Shown here one piece after another: positions 1 to 9,560 of a stretch of 64,000 nt of DNA. The first letter of the stretch is position 1. Each line of letters starts with the position of its first letter. Position numbers and translations under genes: made by a program. Origin of the DNA: Quercus robur (taxonomy: Eukaryota; Streptophyta; Magnoliopsida; Fagales; Fagaceae); the NCBI RefSeq assembly GCF_932294415.1, contig NC_065536.1, positions 5,962,974 through 6,026,973 of the forward strand, in the 5' to 3' direction. Under the pieces are notes generated by a model. The model was given only the letters and a program-made list of their open reading frames with translations, was not told where the DNA came from and ran no database searches.

Positions 1-398
1 CACAAAACTATGATATTTTTCTAGTAGCCTACAAGGCTACAAACCATGATTTGATTGAAAATAATGAAAAAATAAGATACCGAGAAAAGCTGTGGGGGCA
101 CGTAAGTGTAACAATTATCCAACAGAACTGATTCTATTTTATGTAGTTGATGCTTATTGCTTAACCAATTTTTTTTTTTAAAATTTTATTATTATTTTTT
201 TTTTTATAATTCAAGATTGAAATTTTATATTAGCTTATTTTAAGTGTATATAGGTGTGTCAAAGGTCTTATAGTTGAATTGGTATCTTCTCATGTACAAA
301 GTGCTTAGGAGTCTAAGAGACCAAATCGTGAAGGAATTTATGTATTTATTTTTTAATTTTACCTTTGGAAATTGTGAGGCAAATAAAAACTTAGTGTG
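1..398. other. Intergenic AT-rich DNA with a possible SINE head
   Basis: No gene is supported here. Around 262-330 there is a stretch (rule-like 'gtcttatagttgaattggtatc', then 'catgtacaaagtgcttagga') that resembles the A-box head of a tRNA-derived SINE. It runs straight into the next repeat and has no clear tail. The only open frame, at 274-600, crosses repeat copies and does not look like a protein. Confidence 0.35.
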
Positions 399-757
399 CG
401 TTTGGATACTGTTTATTTTGCTGAAAACTGAAAATAATAAAAAAGTTACTATAGAGGCGCGGGTTATTGTTCATTGGCCTAAATGCACTATTCACGAATT
501 TATCTATTTATTTTTTAATTTTAGCTTTGAAAATTGTGATTCAAATAAAAACTTAGTATACGTTTGGATACCACTTATTTTGTTGAAAACTAAAAACTGA
601 AAATAATAAAAAAGTTACTATAGAGACGCAGGTTATTGTTCATTGGCCTAAATGCACTATTCATGGGACATGAATAGTGCAAGAGGTTATGGTTTAAAAA
701 AAAAAAAAAACACAAACGCAGGAGAAAAAACACAACAAACACAGGAGAATCCAAACG
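334..757. repeat. Non-autonomous DNA element with internal 162-bp duplication
   Basis: A segment of about 162 bp starting at 334 is repeated from 496, with the same order of blocks (aaaaacttagt, cgtttggat, gttactatagag, cattggcctaaatgcactattca). The outer part is bounded by GCGTTTGGAT at 399 and ATCCAAACG ending at 757, which are inverted, as in a MITE-like element. A poly(A) run and an 'acacaaacgcaggag' tract lie near the right end. There is no coding capacity. The terminal inversion is seen directly; assignment to a superfamily is not possible by eye. Confidence 0.5.
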
Positions 758-854
758 AAGCTTTAATGAAATCCATTAGGAATTATGCAGCCGACACAAT
801 TTTATTGAAGTGACATTATTTTACATAAATTATAATATACTTTGAAAATTTTGG

Positions 855-985
855 CCCATTTGTTAAGAGATTTCTAATAACGTTATTTGTATTTTTTGAA
901 AATATGTGTGGGAGAAAAAATATGTGAAAATACGTGTAATATTATTTAAACACTGAAAACTGTTGTTTCAACAGAAACAAATGAG
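855..985. repeat. MITE, 'TTTGGTAA...GTTGTTTAAAC' family, copy 1
   Basis: This is a degenerate copy of a short element seen again at 18872-18980 and 21246-21357. Shared blocks are 'gagatttctaataacg', 'gaaaatatgtgtg', 'gaaaatacgtg' and 'tttaaacactgaaaactgttgttt'. Its ends (cccatttgtta / aacaaatgag) are roughly inverted. It is non-coding. Confidence 0.5.
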
Positions 986-1039
986 TCCTCTATCATAATT
1001 TTTTTTTTAATAAAACAAATGATTTATTTATTAAGTAAG

Positions 1040-1654
1040 AATCACTGTTACAAGTATTGTCCATTAGTTAATCACGAGGAATGCCTAGTTACAAAATATC
1101 ACAAACATATTTTATATAAACAAAATTTGGACATTTATTATATTCTCTAACACTACATTGGTGCTTCTGTCCCTTTTTACTAGTTCATCTGCCATATCAT
1201 TTGCTTTACAAAAGACATGAGATGAAAGGACAGTCGATTCTTGATCGAGCAGCATCCTACAATCCAAAATCAAAACAGGAGGTTCTAGGGCCAGAACACC
1301 ATATGTTAGCCAATTAAGGAGAATTTGAGAATTAACTTCAAGATTTATATGTTTATACCCTAATTCCTAGGTCATTTTTAAACCATATCTAACCGCCCAT
1401 ATTTTTGCAATATTATTTGAGGCAATGCCAATGTGAATTGAAAAACCTTTTATCCATCTTCCCTTCCTATCTCTTAATACACTACCACCTCCTACTTTAC
1501 TAGGATTATATTTAGAACTATCATCTGTATTTAAAGTAACAAAAGGGGGTTGTGGAGGATGCCAATATATTATTTTAGTGATTTTTGTACCTTTTGTTTT
1601 TGAATGATATGCAAGGTGATAAAATTTTGCAACTAAATATAAAGTTTGATACAT
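1040..1654 (-). pseudogene. LINE RNase H domain remnant
   Basis: The minus-strand translation reads like the C-terminal RNase H domain (RVT_3) of plant L1-type LINEs. It contains 'VTLNTDDSSKYNPSKVGGG', 'VLRDRKGRWIKGFS' and 'IGIASNNIAKIWAVRYGL'. After a stop at 1367 it continues with 'ELGYKHINLEVNSQILLNW' and 'CKANDMADELVKRDR'. The usual acidic residue of the 'AE.WA' block is replaced (AKIWA), and at least one stop interrupts the frame. It is a dead fragment with no reverse transcriptase domain nearby. Confidence 0.7.
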
Positions 1655-1682
1655 AAGCTGATTAAGTGTTTAGACTGAATAT

Positions 1683-1850
1683 CCTTTTTTTTTTTAATTT
1701 TTTTTTTATATATATATAAAATAGAATTCTATTGTAATCTAATCTAAGTGTATATGTGTGTAAAACTCCATTCTGGAAACTTGAACCTCGGTCCTTACCC
1801 CCCACATCCCACAAGAACTTATACTTGTGAAATGAAAATCGTACCAAGAG
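1683..1850 (-). repeat. SINE-like element, copy 1
   Basis: Read on the minus strand, this contains a pol III B-box-like 'aggttcaagtttccag', then 'gttttacacacatatacacttagatt' style sequence, and ends in an A-rich tail. The same order of blocks is present on the plus strand at about 61940-62090, so the two are members of one family. The A box is weak. It could instead be a MITE with a fortuitous B box. Confidence 0.45.
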
Positions 1851-1865
1851 TATACAATTGTGAAT

Positions 1866-2828
1866 ATCCTATTATTTTTAGAAAGCCAAAGTTACCAACT
1901 TCCATAAGCAAATAAAATATTTTAAGGCATCATTTTAAAAGAACTGAAAGATATATTAGTCAAATTTTAATGTAACCATTCTACCCTCAATTACTTTGTC
2001 CAAGGGCAATCTTGAATAACATGTAAGGTCCTTTCAAGATTTAGACATCAAAGACACTCAGAGCACTAACATGTTGAAGAATTGCATATGCATAATTTGA
2101 GATTGGTATGATCACACAATTAAGTAAATCAAGACTGATTCCCTTACTTCTTAACATTGAAAAATAACTCTAAACTAAACCAGACAAAATTCTAGCCTAG
2201 AGCCCTAGACTTAAAAATACGTGAAATTGCACACCCTTCAACTTTGTCGCCAACTACTTATCAATTATCATACACACATAACATGCCCCACCAAATAATA
2301 GTTGGCCCATTATTGTGTGTGACGTTAGTTTTGCATGGGGCACATCCCACAAGTGTGTACATGTCCCTACACGTACGAAATAACATGCCACATAATTCAC
2401 CGAGTGGGCATTATTTATCACTTGTCACGTTTTACATGTCAATATATGCCATTTTTGACAATTCCATCACAACCCCAAATAATAAAAAATGCTTGCTTTT
2501 TCGCCAATTTTGGATACATCAACAAGAAAGAGACTAAAATAAACAAAAAAACAAATCCCATCTCAAGATTCATAATAAAATGGAAGGCAAAGTTTCATTT
2601 ATTTTAAAAAAACACCCACATGTTCCATCCCAACTTCACTTTGATTTTTTTAAAATTAAAATTCCTAAAACAACCAAAGTAAATTGAATTACACTCCTAA
2701 ACTAAACCCCCTAAAATATTCCCCAAACACAAATGAGATCTTAACGCTAAATTAGTACATAATTGAAAGGGGGATGAATTTGGAATTTCGAATTTAGAAT
2801 TAGGATCCTTATGATCCGGTACATTGCA
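1866..2828. other. Intergenic region downstream of the J-protein gene
   Basis: The region is AT-rich with several short ORFs (for example 2244-2537) that lack codon bias or recognisable motifs. It contains the 3' flank of the J-domain gene. I see no gene. Confidence 0.5.
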
Positions 2829-3827
2829 CTAACAGCGAGAATTGCTGCGCTTTGCCGCGTTACCCTTCGATTGACTGACACGTGCCTTCTTCGTAACCGT
2901 CGGATCCTCAAACCCCATCATCGTCGTCATCCCATCTCCACCGACCATCTCCTTAAACATCCTCTGCAGGTCCTCAAAACTATCCCCCTATTATTAAAAC
3001 CAGGAAATTACCATCATACCCTCACAATATTTTATTATTAAAAAAAAAAAACAACCACACACATTTAATTTTTATAAAATGTAAATAAATAAATAAATGC
3101 TACCTCGTCCTTCACGTTGTTCATCATGGACAACATCTCTTGCATAAAATCACAAAAATCCTGCATTAAAAAAAAAAAAAAAAAAATTCATCATGGGCTA
3201 AAAGGTAAAACAAAATAAAGTTTAATTATATTTCCAAGGCAATCATTTTAGTATTTTACCGCGTACAAGACCAAACGACATCGTTTTACCCACACAAAAA
3301 AAAAAAAAAAAAAACCCCAAAAACCAAAAGATACGTACTTCGTCTTCGTCCTCCAGAGGATTGTAGAGTCCCACGTCGTACATTGACCTCTTTGCCTCGT
3401 CGGATAATACTGTTACAATTTAACGTCCGTTATATCTCCACGTCAGCACATTATAACGGGAATTTAAACGACACCGTTTCTTTTTTTTTCTTTTTTTGAG
3501 GGTATGATAAAGTTACCGGAGTAAGCCTCTTGGATTTGCTGAAATCGCCGCTTGGCCTCCGCCGTCGCCGCGCCGGAGTTCCGTGCCCACCTGTCCGGGT
3601 GCCACTTCTAAAAAAAAACACAAAAAACAAAATTAAAAAAACAAAACGGAAACGACGGCGTTTTGGGGAGGGAAAGAAAACGGTGGCGTTTTAAGGGGGT
3701 GACTGACCAGAGCGAGTTTACGATAGGCGGAGCGGACATCGGAGAAGGAAGCGTCTTTGCGAATTCCGAGGACGGAGTAGTACGAGAAGGAAGATCCACC
3801 GTTGGATCCTCCTCCTTCCCGATCCAT
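2829..3827 (-). CDS. Small J-domain (DnaJ/HSP40 type III) co-chaperone, 165 aa, five exons
   Basis: J-domain proteins stimulate the ATPase of HSP70 through an HPD motif. The exons on the minus strand are 3827-3708, 3607-3517, 3409-3339, 3160-3104 and 2987-2829. All junctions are GT-AG and phases close exactly to 165 codons plus TAG. The product starts [11 protein letters not shown] and enters the J-domain at 'YYSVLGI' (about residue 16). The HPD triplet is at residues 43-45, made at the exon 1/2 splice (LAL|KWHPDRW), followed by '[20 protein letters not shown]'. After the J-domain come an acidic linker (EDEDEDF), a Met-rich helix ([12 protein letters not shown]), '[14 protein letters not shown]' and a basic Lys/Arg C-terminus. 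There is no Gly/Phe or zinc-finger region, so it is type III (class C). No transit peptide is evident, which suggests cytosol or nucleus. An upstream in-frame ATG at 3841 lies in another frame of the 5' leader and was not chosen. Confidence 0.9.
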
Positions 3828-4036
3828 TGACCCGGATCCACGAATAACCGAATAACTTTTACAACCGAAAAAGTAACTGAATTAACAGATCCCTAAGAGA
3901 AAAACCAAAAAAAAAAAAAAAAAAATTTTGGTGTGGTGTGTGTATGGTTACCTAAACCATAGAGAGAGAGGAGAACGAGAAAGAAAAGAAAGCAAAGGTG
4001 GTGAGTTTTTAAGAGAGAGATGGCTTTGGAGAGAGA

Positions 4037-4044
4037 ATAAAATA
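4037..4044 (-). promoter_or_regulatory. TATA-like box of the J-domain gene
   Basis: On the minus strand TATTTTAT lies about 210 bp upstream of the ATG and about 65 bp downstream of the heat-shock element. This arrangement suits a plant pol II promoter. The leader between them and the ATG is GA/CT-rich. It is inferred from position only. Confidence 0.4.
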
Positions 4045-4105
4045 TCTAGGAAGAGACGAGGAATCTGTGTTGTAAGGGAGAGAAGAGTAAAAATATGTCA
4101 AGAAA

Positions 4106-4118
4106 GAAACTTCGAGAA
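4106..4118. promoter_or_regulatory. Heat-shock element (three-unit HSE)
   Basis: The sequence GAAacTTCgaGAA is a perfect nGAAnnTTCnnGAAn array, the binding site of trimeric heat-shock factors. It lies just upstream of the TATA-like box of the J-domain gene. J-domain co-chaperones are often heat-induced, so the position makes functional sense. The motif is seen directly; the regulation is inferred. Confidence 0.55.
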
Positions 4119-4119
4119 A

Positions 4120-5040
4120 TTTTAGATATTTTCTTTTGTGAAGGAGCAGAATTAGCACTCGACTTCTGTGAATTTACGACGGCACGCCATTGGCTTAACA
4201 TTTTTTATTTTTTATTTTTTTTTTTTGATGATTATTGATAACTACTGCCACACATTTTACAATATGACTATTTTAAATATAATACAAAATTTAATTAAAT
4301 TTTTTAATAAAATACAATAAACATTTTGAGGTTTGGGTTAATGTTAGTTAGGTTTGAGATTTTTTTTTTTTTTTTTAAATTGATCAACTTGATCATTAAA
4401 GTGAGAAAACCAAACTTGGTCTTTTGATTTGCATGAGAGAGAAGACTTTTAGATTTCTAGGATATTTTCTTTGCTAGGGGAATTAGTATTGGACTTTTGT
4501 GAATTTTACTATGGCTTGTCATTGGTGTATGATTTTTTTACTTATGTTTATGAACAAAAAATTTAATATGTCAAAAAATTAATATAATACAAATTTTAAT
4601 TAATTATTTTTTTGGTAAAATACAATTAACACCTGAGATTTGAGCTAATATAAGTCAAGTTCACAATTTTTCAAAACTAACCAACTGAATTCTTAAATTG
4701 ATACACTCAAACTTGATCTCTAATCATCATGAGAGAGGAGAAAAATGAGTAACAGAAACTATATTTAGACAGAATATTCAAGACATTTTAGACTCTTGGG
4801 ATTTTTTCTTTGCAATGAGTGGAATTAGCATTAGACTTTTGTGGATTATGATGGTGCGCCATTGGTGTATGATTTTTTTTTTCTTTGGAGGAGTTAAGAT
4901 GATAACTACTACACTTTTTATTTTTTTTGCTGAATAACTACTACACATTTTACTTTTGTTTATTAAAAAAATTAATATGTCAATTTTTAAATATAAACAA
5001 ATTTTAATTAACTTTTTTATTTTATTTATTGCATTAGTTT
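4120..5040. repeat. Degenerate tandem repeat of about 300 bp (three copies)
   Basis: Three successive copies begin near 4120, 4430 and 4735. They share 'ttttagatattttctttg', 'gaattagcattggacttttgtg', 'gccattggtgtatgattttt', 'aatataatacaaattttaatta', 'taaaatacaattaacacc' and 'ctcaaacttggtctctaatcatc'. Divergence between copies is clear, with many indels. The first copy overlaps the promoter of the J-domain gene. There is no coding potential. Confidence 0.6.
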
Positions 5041-6054
5041 ATAATTTTTGTTAAAATAATATTGGTGGTATTATTAATTTATGAGCACTACTAGTGGGGA
5101 AGCACATGCAACATGCAAGTCACGTGCTTGCGATTATATTAAATAATAATTTATAGTTATTATATTCATGTTTAATACACAAAATTTCATTTTTTACAAG
5201 ATTTTAGAGGAATTATGTTACAAAGTTTTGAAGAGATTATGTTAAATCGCCTTACCCTTACCCCAATACCTTGTCATTGCATTGAATAACAATATAATTT
5301 CAAATATAGAAACTGTTTATAATACAACCAATAATATGTAAATCATTTTATATGTGAAACACCTAAATTTTTACCATCAATATTTTAAAAATGTGAGGCA
5401 TGGAATATAAAATTTTATTTTCTATAAATTTGCTAGTACAGAACACAACGGGGATACTGACTTAAAAAAAATGAAAATTTCACATTTCAAAACTCATTTA
5501 CAAGTACAAAAAGCCTTTTGCTTTTAAGAATACACAGTTCATACTACAACCCACCCTCAACATTACCTTCAAACACAGCTTTCTCCATATGTATATGTCA
5601 AAATCTACCTCTCCAAACAAGGCAGAGACGCTACAGGGAATTGCTTAAGAGCTAATCATCAATGGCAAAGAACTTTTAAACCAATTATATTCATAATGAT
5701 GGGACGACAAAGACTTAGATGTTCTATTGGTGGAGATTCCAACTGTGACCTTGGTTAATTCACATACTTGTCAACCAACAAAGAAGAGCTAGAGAAACTT
5801 CAATCAACTCTGATGCGCCCATTGTTTTTGCTAATACCAACCACTGTTATCAATTTGAGAAGCAAGGAACGGAGGAGGAGAAGCAGAACTGAGAAAACAT
5901 AACCAAAAAAGAATATTGGAAATGCAACTATAGAACTAAATTGTAGGGATATAACATAAACATTAGTAAATTAATGAGTTTTATTTTTAGAAATAGGACA
6001 ATATTTTGGAACATCTCAAATAGATGACAAACAAATTGAGATGGAAGGAGTACA
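5041..6054. other. Intergenic AT-rich spacer
   Basis: No gene, RNA or recognisable element is visible. The stretch separates the three tandem 300-bp repeats from a fourth copy. It includes a short dyad of 'gcacatgcaacatgc'/'gcaagtcacgtgc' near 5100-5128. Confidence 0.4.
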
Positions 6055-6490
6055 AATTTTATTTAATTTTTTGGATAAAATACAATTAACACCTTGGCGT
6101 TTTAGCTAATGTAAGTCAAGCCCACAATTTTTCAAAACTGACTAACTTGATCCTTAAACTGATAAACTCAAACTTGGTCTCTAATCATCGTGAGAGAGGA
6201 GAAAAATGAGCATCGGAAACTATGTTTAGACAGAATGTTCAAGACATTTTAGACTCCTAGTATATTTTATTTGCTAGAAGTGAAATTAACATTGGACTTT
6301 CGTGGATTGCGATGGTACACCATTGGTGTATGTTTTTTTTTTTTTTCTTTAGGATAGTTAAGATGATAAGTACTACACATTTTACTTTTGTTTATAAAAA
6401 AAAATTAATATGGCAATTTTTAAATATAAACAAATTTTAATTATTTTTTTATATTTATTGCATTAGTTTATAATTTTTGTTAAAATAATA
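6055..6490. repeat. Fourth, displaced copy of the 300-bp repeat
   Basis: The copy runs through 'taaaatacaattaacacc', 'cccacaatttttcaaaactgac', 'gagagaggagaaaaatgag', 'tttagacagaatgttcaagacattttagac' and 'ccattggtgtatg', in the same order as the third copy at 4620-5050. It is the closest relative of that copy. Its displacement by about 1 kb suggests a larger duplication or an insertion between copies. Confidence 0.6.
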
Positions 6491-6787
6491 TTGGTGGTAT
6501 TTGTTAGTATTATTATATAAATTTATTGACTTTGGCTTGGTGTTTATTTTATTTTATTTTTCCTGAAAAGATTCCTCTAGTGTCAGGTTTTTTGTTTTTG
6601 GTTTATTATTTTATAAACTTAACGTTGTTAAGTTTGGGATGAGATTATGTGACAAAAGTAGGGTCTTTTGTACTGAGCACAACCTAAATTTGTACTCTCT
6701 TAAAAAAAAACCTTATTTGCATAGTATTTATTAAAAAAAATATAATTTTTAGTAATTTATATATAAAAGATAAAAACTATTATAAAA

Positions 6788-6942
6788 TATATTGTTACAC
6801 ACACATGAAAAAGCAATTAAATAGTGACTTGAAGTCACGATTTTCAAGTTCTAGTTTCAATTACCTTTTTATGACTTCAAGTCACAGTTTAGTTGTTTTT
6901 TTATACGTGTGTATAAAAATGTGTGTAATAAATATTGCTCTA
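6788..6942. repeat. Foldback MITE
   Basis: The left arm (atattgttacacacacatg, caattaaatagtgacttgaagtcac) is the inverse of the right arm (gtcacagtttagttg, acacacttatacgtgtg-like, gtgtgtaataaatattgctc, read on the other strand). The innermost stem is 'gtgacttgaagtcac' against 'atgacttcaagtcac', so the element folds back over most of its length. It is non-coding. Confidence 0.55.
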
Positions 6943-7599
6943 CAATTAAATGTATGGTGTAAAACTTAAAAGCTAATTTTAAAATAATAAAAAACTAAAT
7001 ATCAAATTATTTGTAAACAAAATTAAGACAAAAAAACTGTTCATAAACACTATGATTTAAGATTCATAATTGAATAGATAGATCAAACATTGGGGGGAAA
7101 AAATCAACGTTGGAAATGTTGGAACCTTTTGATTCTAAAATAAACAAATAAATAAATAACATTGCTAACTTTTGAAAGTTAGGGTTAATCTACTCCGTAT
7201 TACTTTGGCTAATCCAAATGTAAAGATAAAGTAGGCAACTATTGAACAGAAAGAACTTTCTTAATTAAAATCGTTGTTTTCATTAATGTAAGATTATATT
7301 AATGTATTATTTTATAATTTCTTTTTCGTTTTCCTTTTTGAATTTTGATAATAATTTCATACATCGGGCCACTTTAAATTGGTAATAAGCCCAAATCTTT
7401 AGGGGCCCAAGTTAAAAGTGTTGGCCCAAAGAGTCTCAACACAGGACTCAAAACATAAAGGGATCCATAACCATAGAGTATACCACAATAAGGACCACGT
7501 TTAAAGGGGCCTACCCAACAACCCAAGCTTGCGAAGAGGCCTAGCCCAAGTTTCAAGGAAATATCAATGGGAAAGTATATTAGTCTTTCTCAAGTGAGA
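6943..7599. other. Intergenic region with a GGCCCA-rich patch
   Basis: Most of it is plain AT-rich DNA. The patch at 7366-7565 is rich in gggcc/ggcccaa words and could be an LTR fragment, as similar words occur in the LTRs elsewhere in this window. No ends or target duplication were found. The ORF at 7374-7556 (minus) is not convincing. Confidence 0.35.
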
Positions 7600-7790
7600 A
7601 TGTCTTTTATACCATGGAAATGCTATGTATACCACATTTTCACAACGAATTGACAGGTTGTTAATTGTAGATAAAAAAGTAATTTTAATAGTAGTTTCAA
7701 ATGAAAATTAATAATAACTTACCATTTAAAATTTGTTGTAAAAATATTATGGATGTAACACTTTTCTTTATACAAACATTTAAAGAGCAT
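7600..7790. repeat. MITE, 'acaacaaattt...aaatttgttgtaaaaatatt' family, copy 1
   Basis: The copy shares 'aatgctatgtataccacattttcacaac', 'gataaaaaagtaattttaatagtagtttcaaat' and 'tttgttgtaaaaatattatggatgtaacac' with the element at 24764-24945. The ends are imperfectly inverted. It is non-coding. Confidence 0.5.
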
Positions 7791-7799
7791 CATTACAAT

Positions 7800-9560
7800 A
7801 AATTTCAATGTGAAAATAGGCCACGCTATAATAATTTTTTTTCTAAAATAAAATATTTGTAATCATTCTGAATATCTTTTTTTTATTTAATAATTTCCTT
7901 ATTGTATCAAGTATGGACACATATGCATTTGTTTTACACAAAACACTCAATCGTGCGTCTTGATAGATCTTGAATGACAATATTTTTTTTTGAAAGCAGC
8001 CTCCACTTTTTCTTTTTGGAATTTTGCTTTTATCCTTGCCTTTTGCTATAAATTATTTAAAAAGGTTGCTATCTAGGTATTGACCAAAAATTAGTAGACC
8101 GATTTGTTAATATGGTTTATCAAAATTGAGTGGGAGGACAAAAGACTCTCTTTCTTCCAATCAATTCAACTAATCCATCTATTTAAAAAAAAAAAAAAAG
8201 AATTAAGGGTCCTTTCCAACAATGATGGCATTGTTAGCATATTGGATGGCTTACATTTTGGTCTCATATGAAATCAATTTGGATTCAATGACATGGGAGG
8301 AATCAACACAATATGTGAGCGTGCTATAAGTACATCTTTTAACAAATGTAGTGCATTCAACTAATGCTCTATTCACAATTTCATTGGACACAAACCAACC
8401 ATAGATGACACAAATTATTCAAGTAGTCCTAGATTGCAATGATTAAACTCACGTTGGATTAATTTTGTACCATATTATCTTTGAAAACTATGGTCTAATA
8501 GCAGTAAAAAACAGTAATCAGTTGGATTAAAATTTGACGTAGGTTTCATAAAAAAATGATTAGAGAATGCAATCATGCATCAAGATCCATTATTATAAGT
8601 ACTTTCTCTCCAATTAAAGTCCAGCTCCAATTAATCCACTACAGATTTTATTTTAGGTTTATAATGGATTGTACACGTACGTTGATGCTATGTTTTAAAC
8701 TCTATAGGCACTCAATTAACAGTCAAAGTGGGTTAACTTTACGTGGAAGCACAGAATTAAACTTTGATTAATCTAGGTTTATGATCACAATTAATTTATA
8801 TTACGGGTTTGTAATAATCCACAATGGGAGATTTGAGTAAAAACCAAACAATTTCCTGAATAATATAGGATCAAAGCTTTATTCATCAAGTTTTTCTCAC
8901 TACATTTTTCACCGTGTATCTCTCTTTTCATTTCTCTCAAAATCTGGAAAAAATCTCCCTCTTTCTATAAACTTCTTTCCTTTTATACTTCACCTTCCTC
9001 TTCTTCTTCATCTTTAGCCCTTTTTTTTGGGGATAAAAGGATCATCTTTATCGTTTATTGTATTTGCTCATTTTTCTTCTCTAGCATGAAATGTCCTTAT
9101 TCAACTGGACAACCCTTTGTCCTATTGGAGTATTGGGCTCTTATTTCCTCAACATTAGGATGAATAAAGACTTTTGGGACTTATTGTCTTATCCTAATCA
9201 GTTATCCAAAATTAAATGCAAGTGTGTCAGATTGATTATTGTAAATTTATCTGGAAGTTTTAGAAAGCGTCCTTGAATAGTCCCATTTATTCCGAGATTA
9301 TTCCTCAGAGGCTTGGAACTTAAGCTGACATTGTTAGCTTGGTAGAAGTATTTTACCAAGGGTAATTTATCGTCGGACAGATAATGATATACCTTTTAAT
9401 TCACGGCCCGAGATATATGCCCTTTGTAGAGGCTTTCATCTGGAGAGTACGTGTTAGGCCTTTTCTTGCCCATGACCCAATATTATTTGGGCCTTACAAA
9501 TCTGTTATTTGAGTTTTTACAAACCATCTCCCAACTCTTTCAAATTAAAAAAAGAAAAAA
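7800..9560. other. Intergenic; possible degraded LTR at about 8860-9530
   Basis: No gene is seen. The stretch 8890-9060 is CT-rich with 'ctctcttttcatttctctc' and 'cttttatacttcacc', then 'ttttggggataaaagg'. It ends in 'tgacccaatattatttgggcc' around 9470, which resembles the transcribed part of a retrotransposon LTR. I could not find TG...CA ends or a target duplication, so the call stays weak. Confidence 0.3.

Noticed and set aside
2244-2607. Two overlapping plus-strand ORFs of 90-97 aa
   Set aside because: They overlap in different frames, in AT-rich DNA, without motifs or homology that I recognise.
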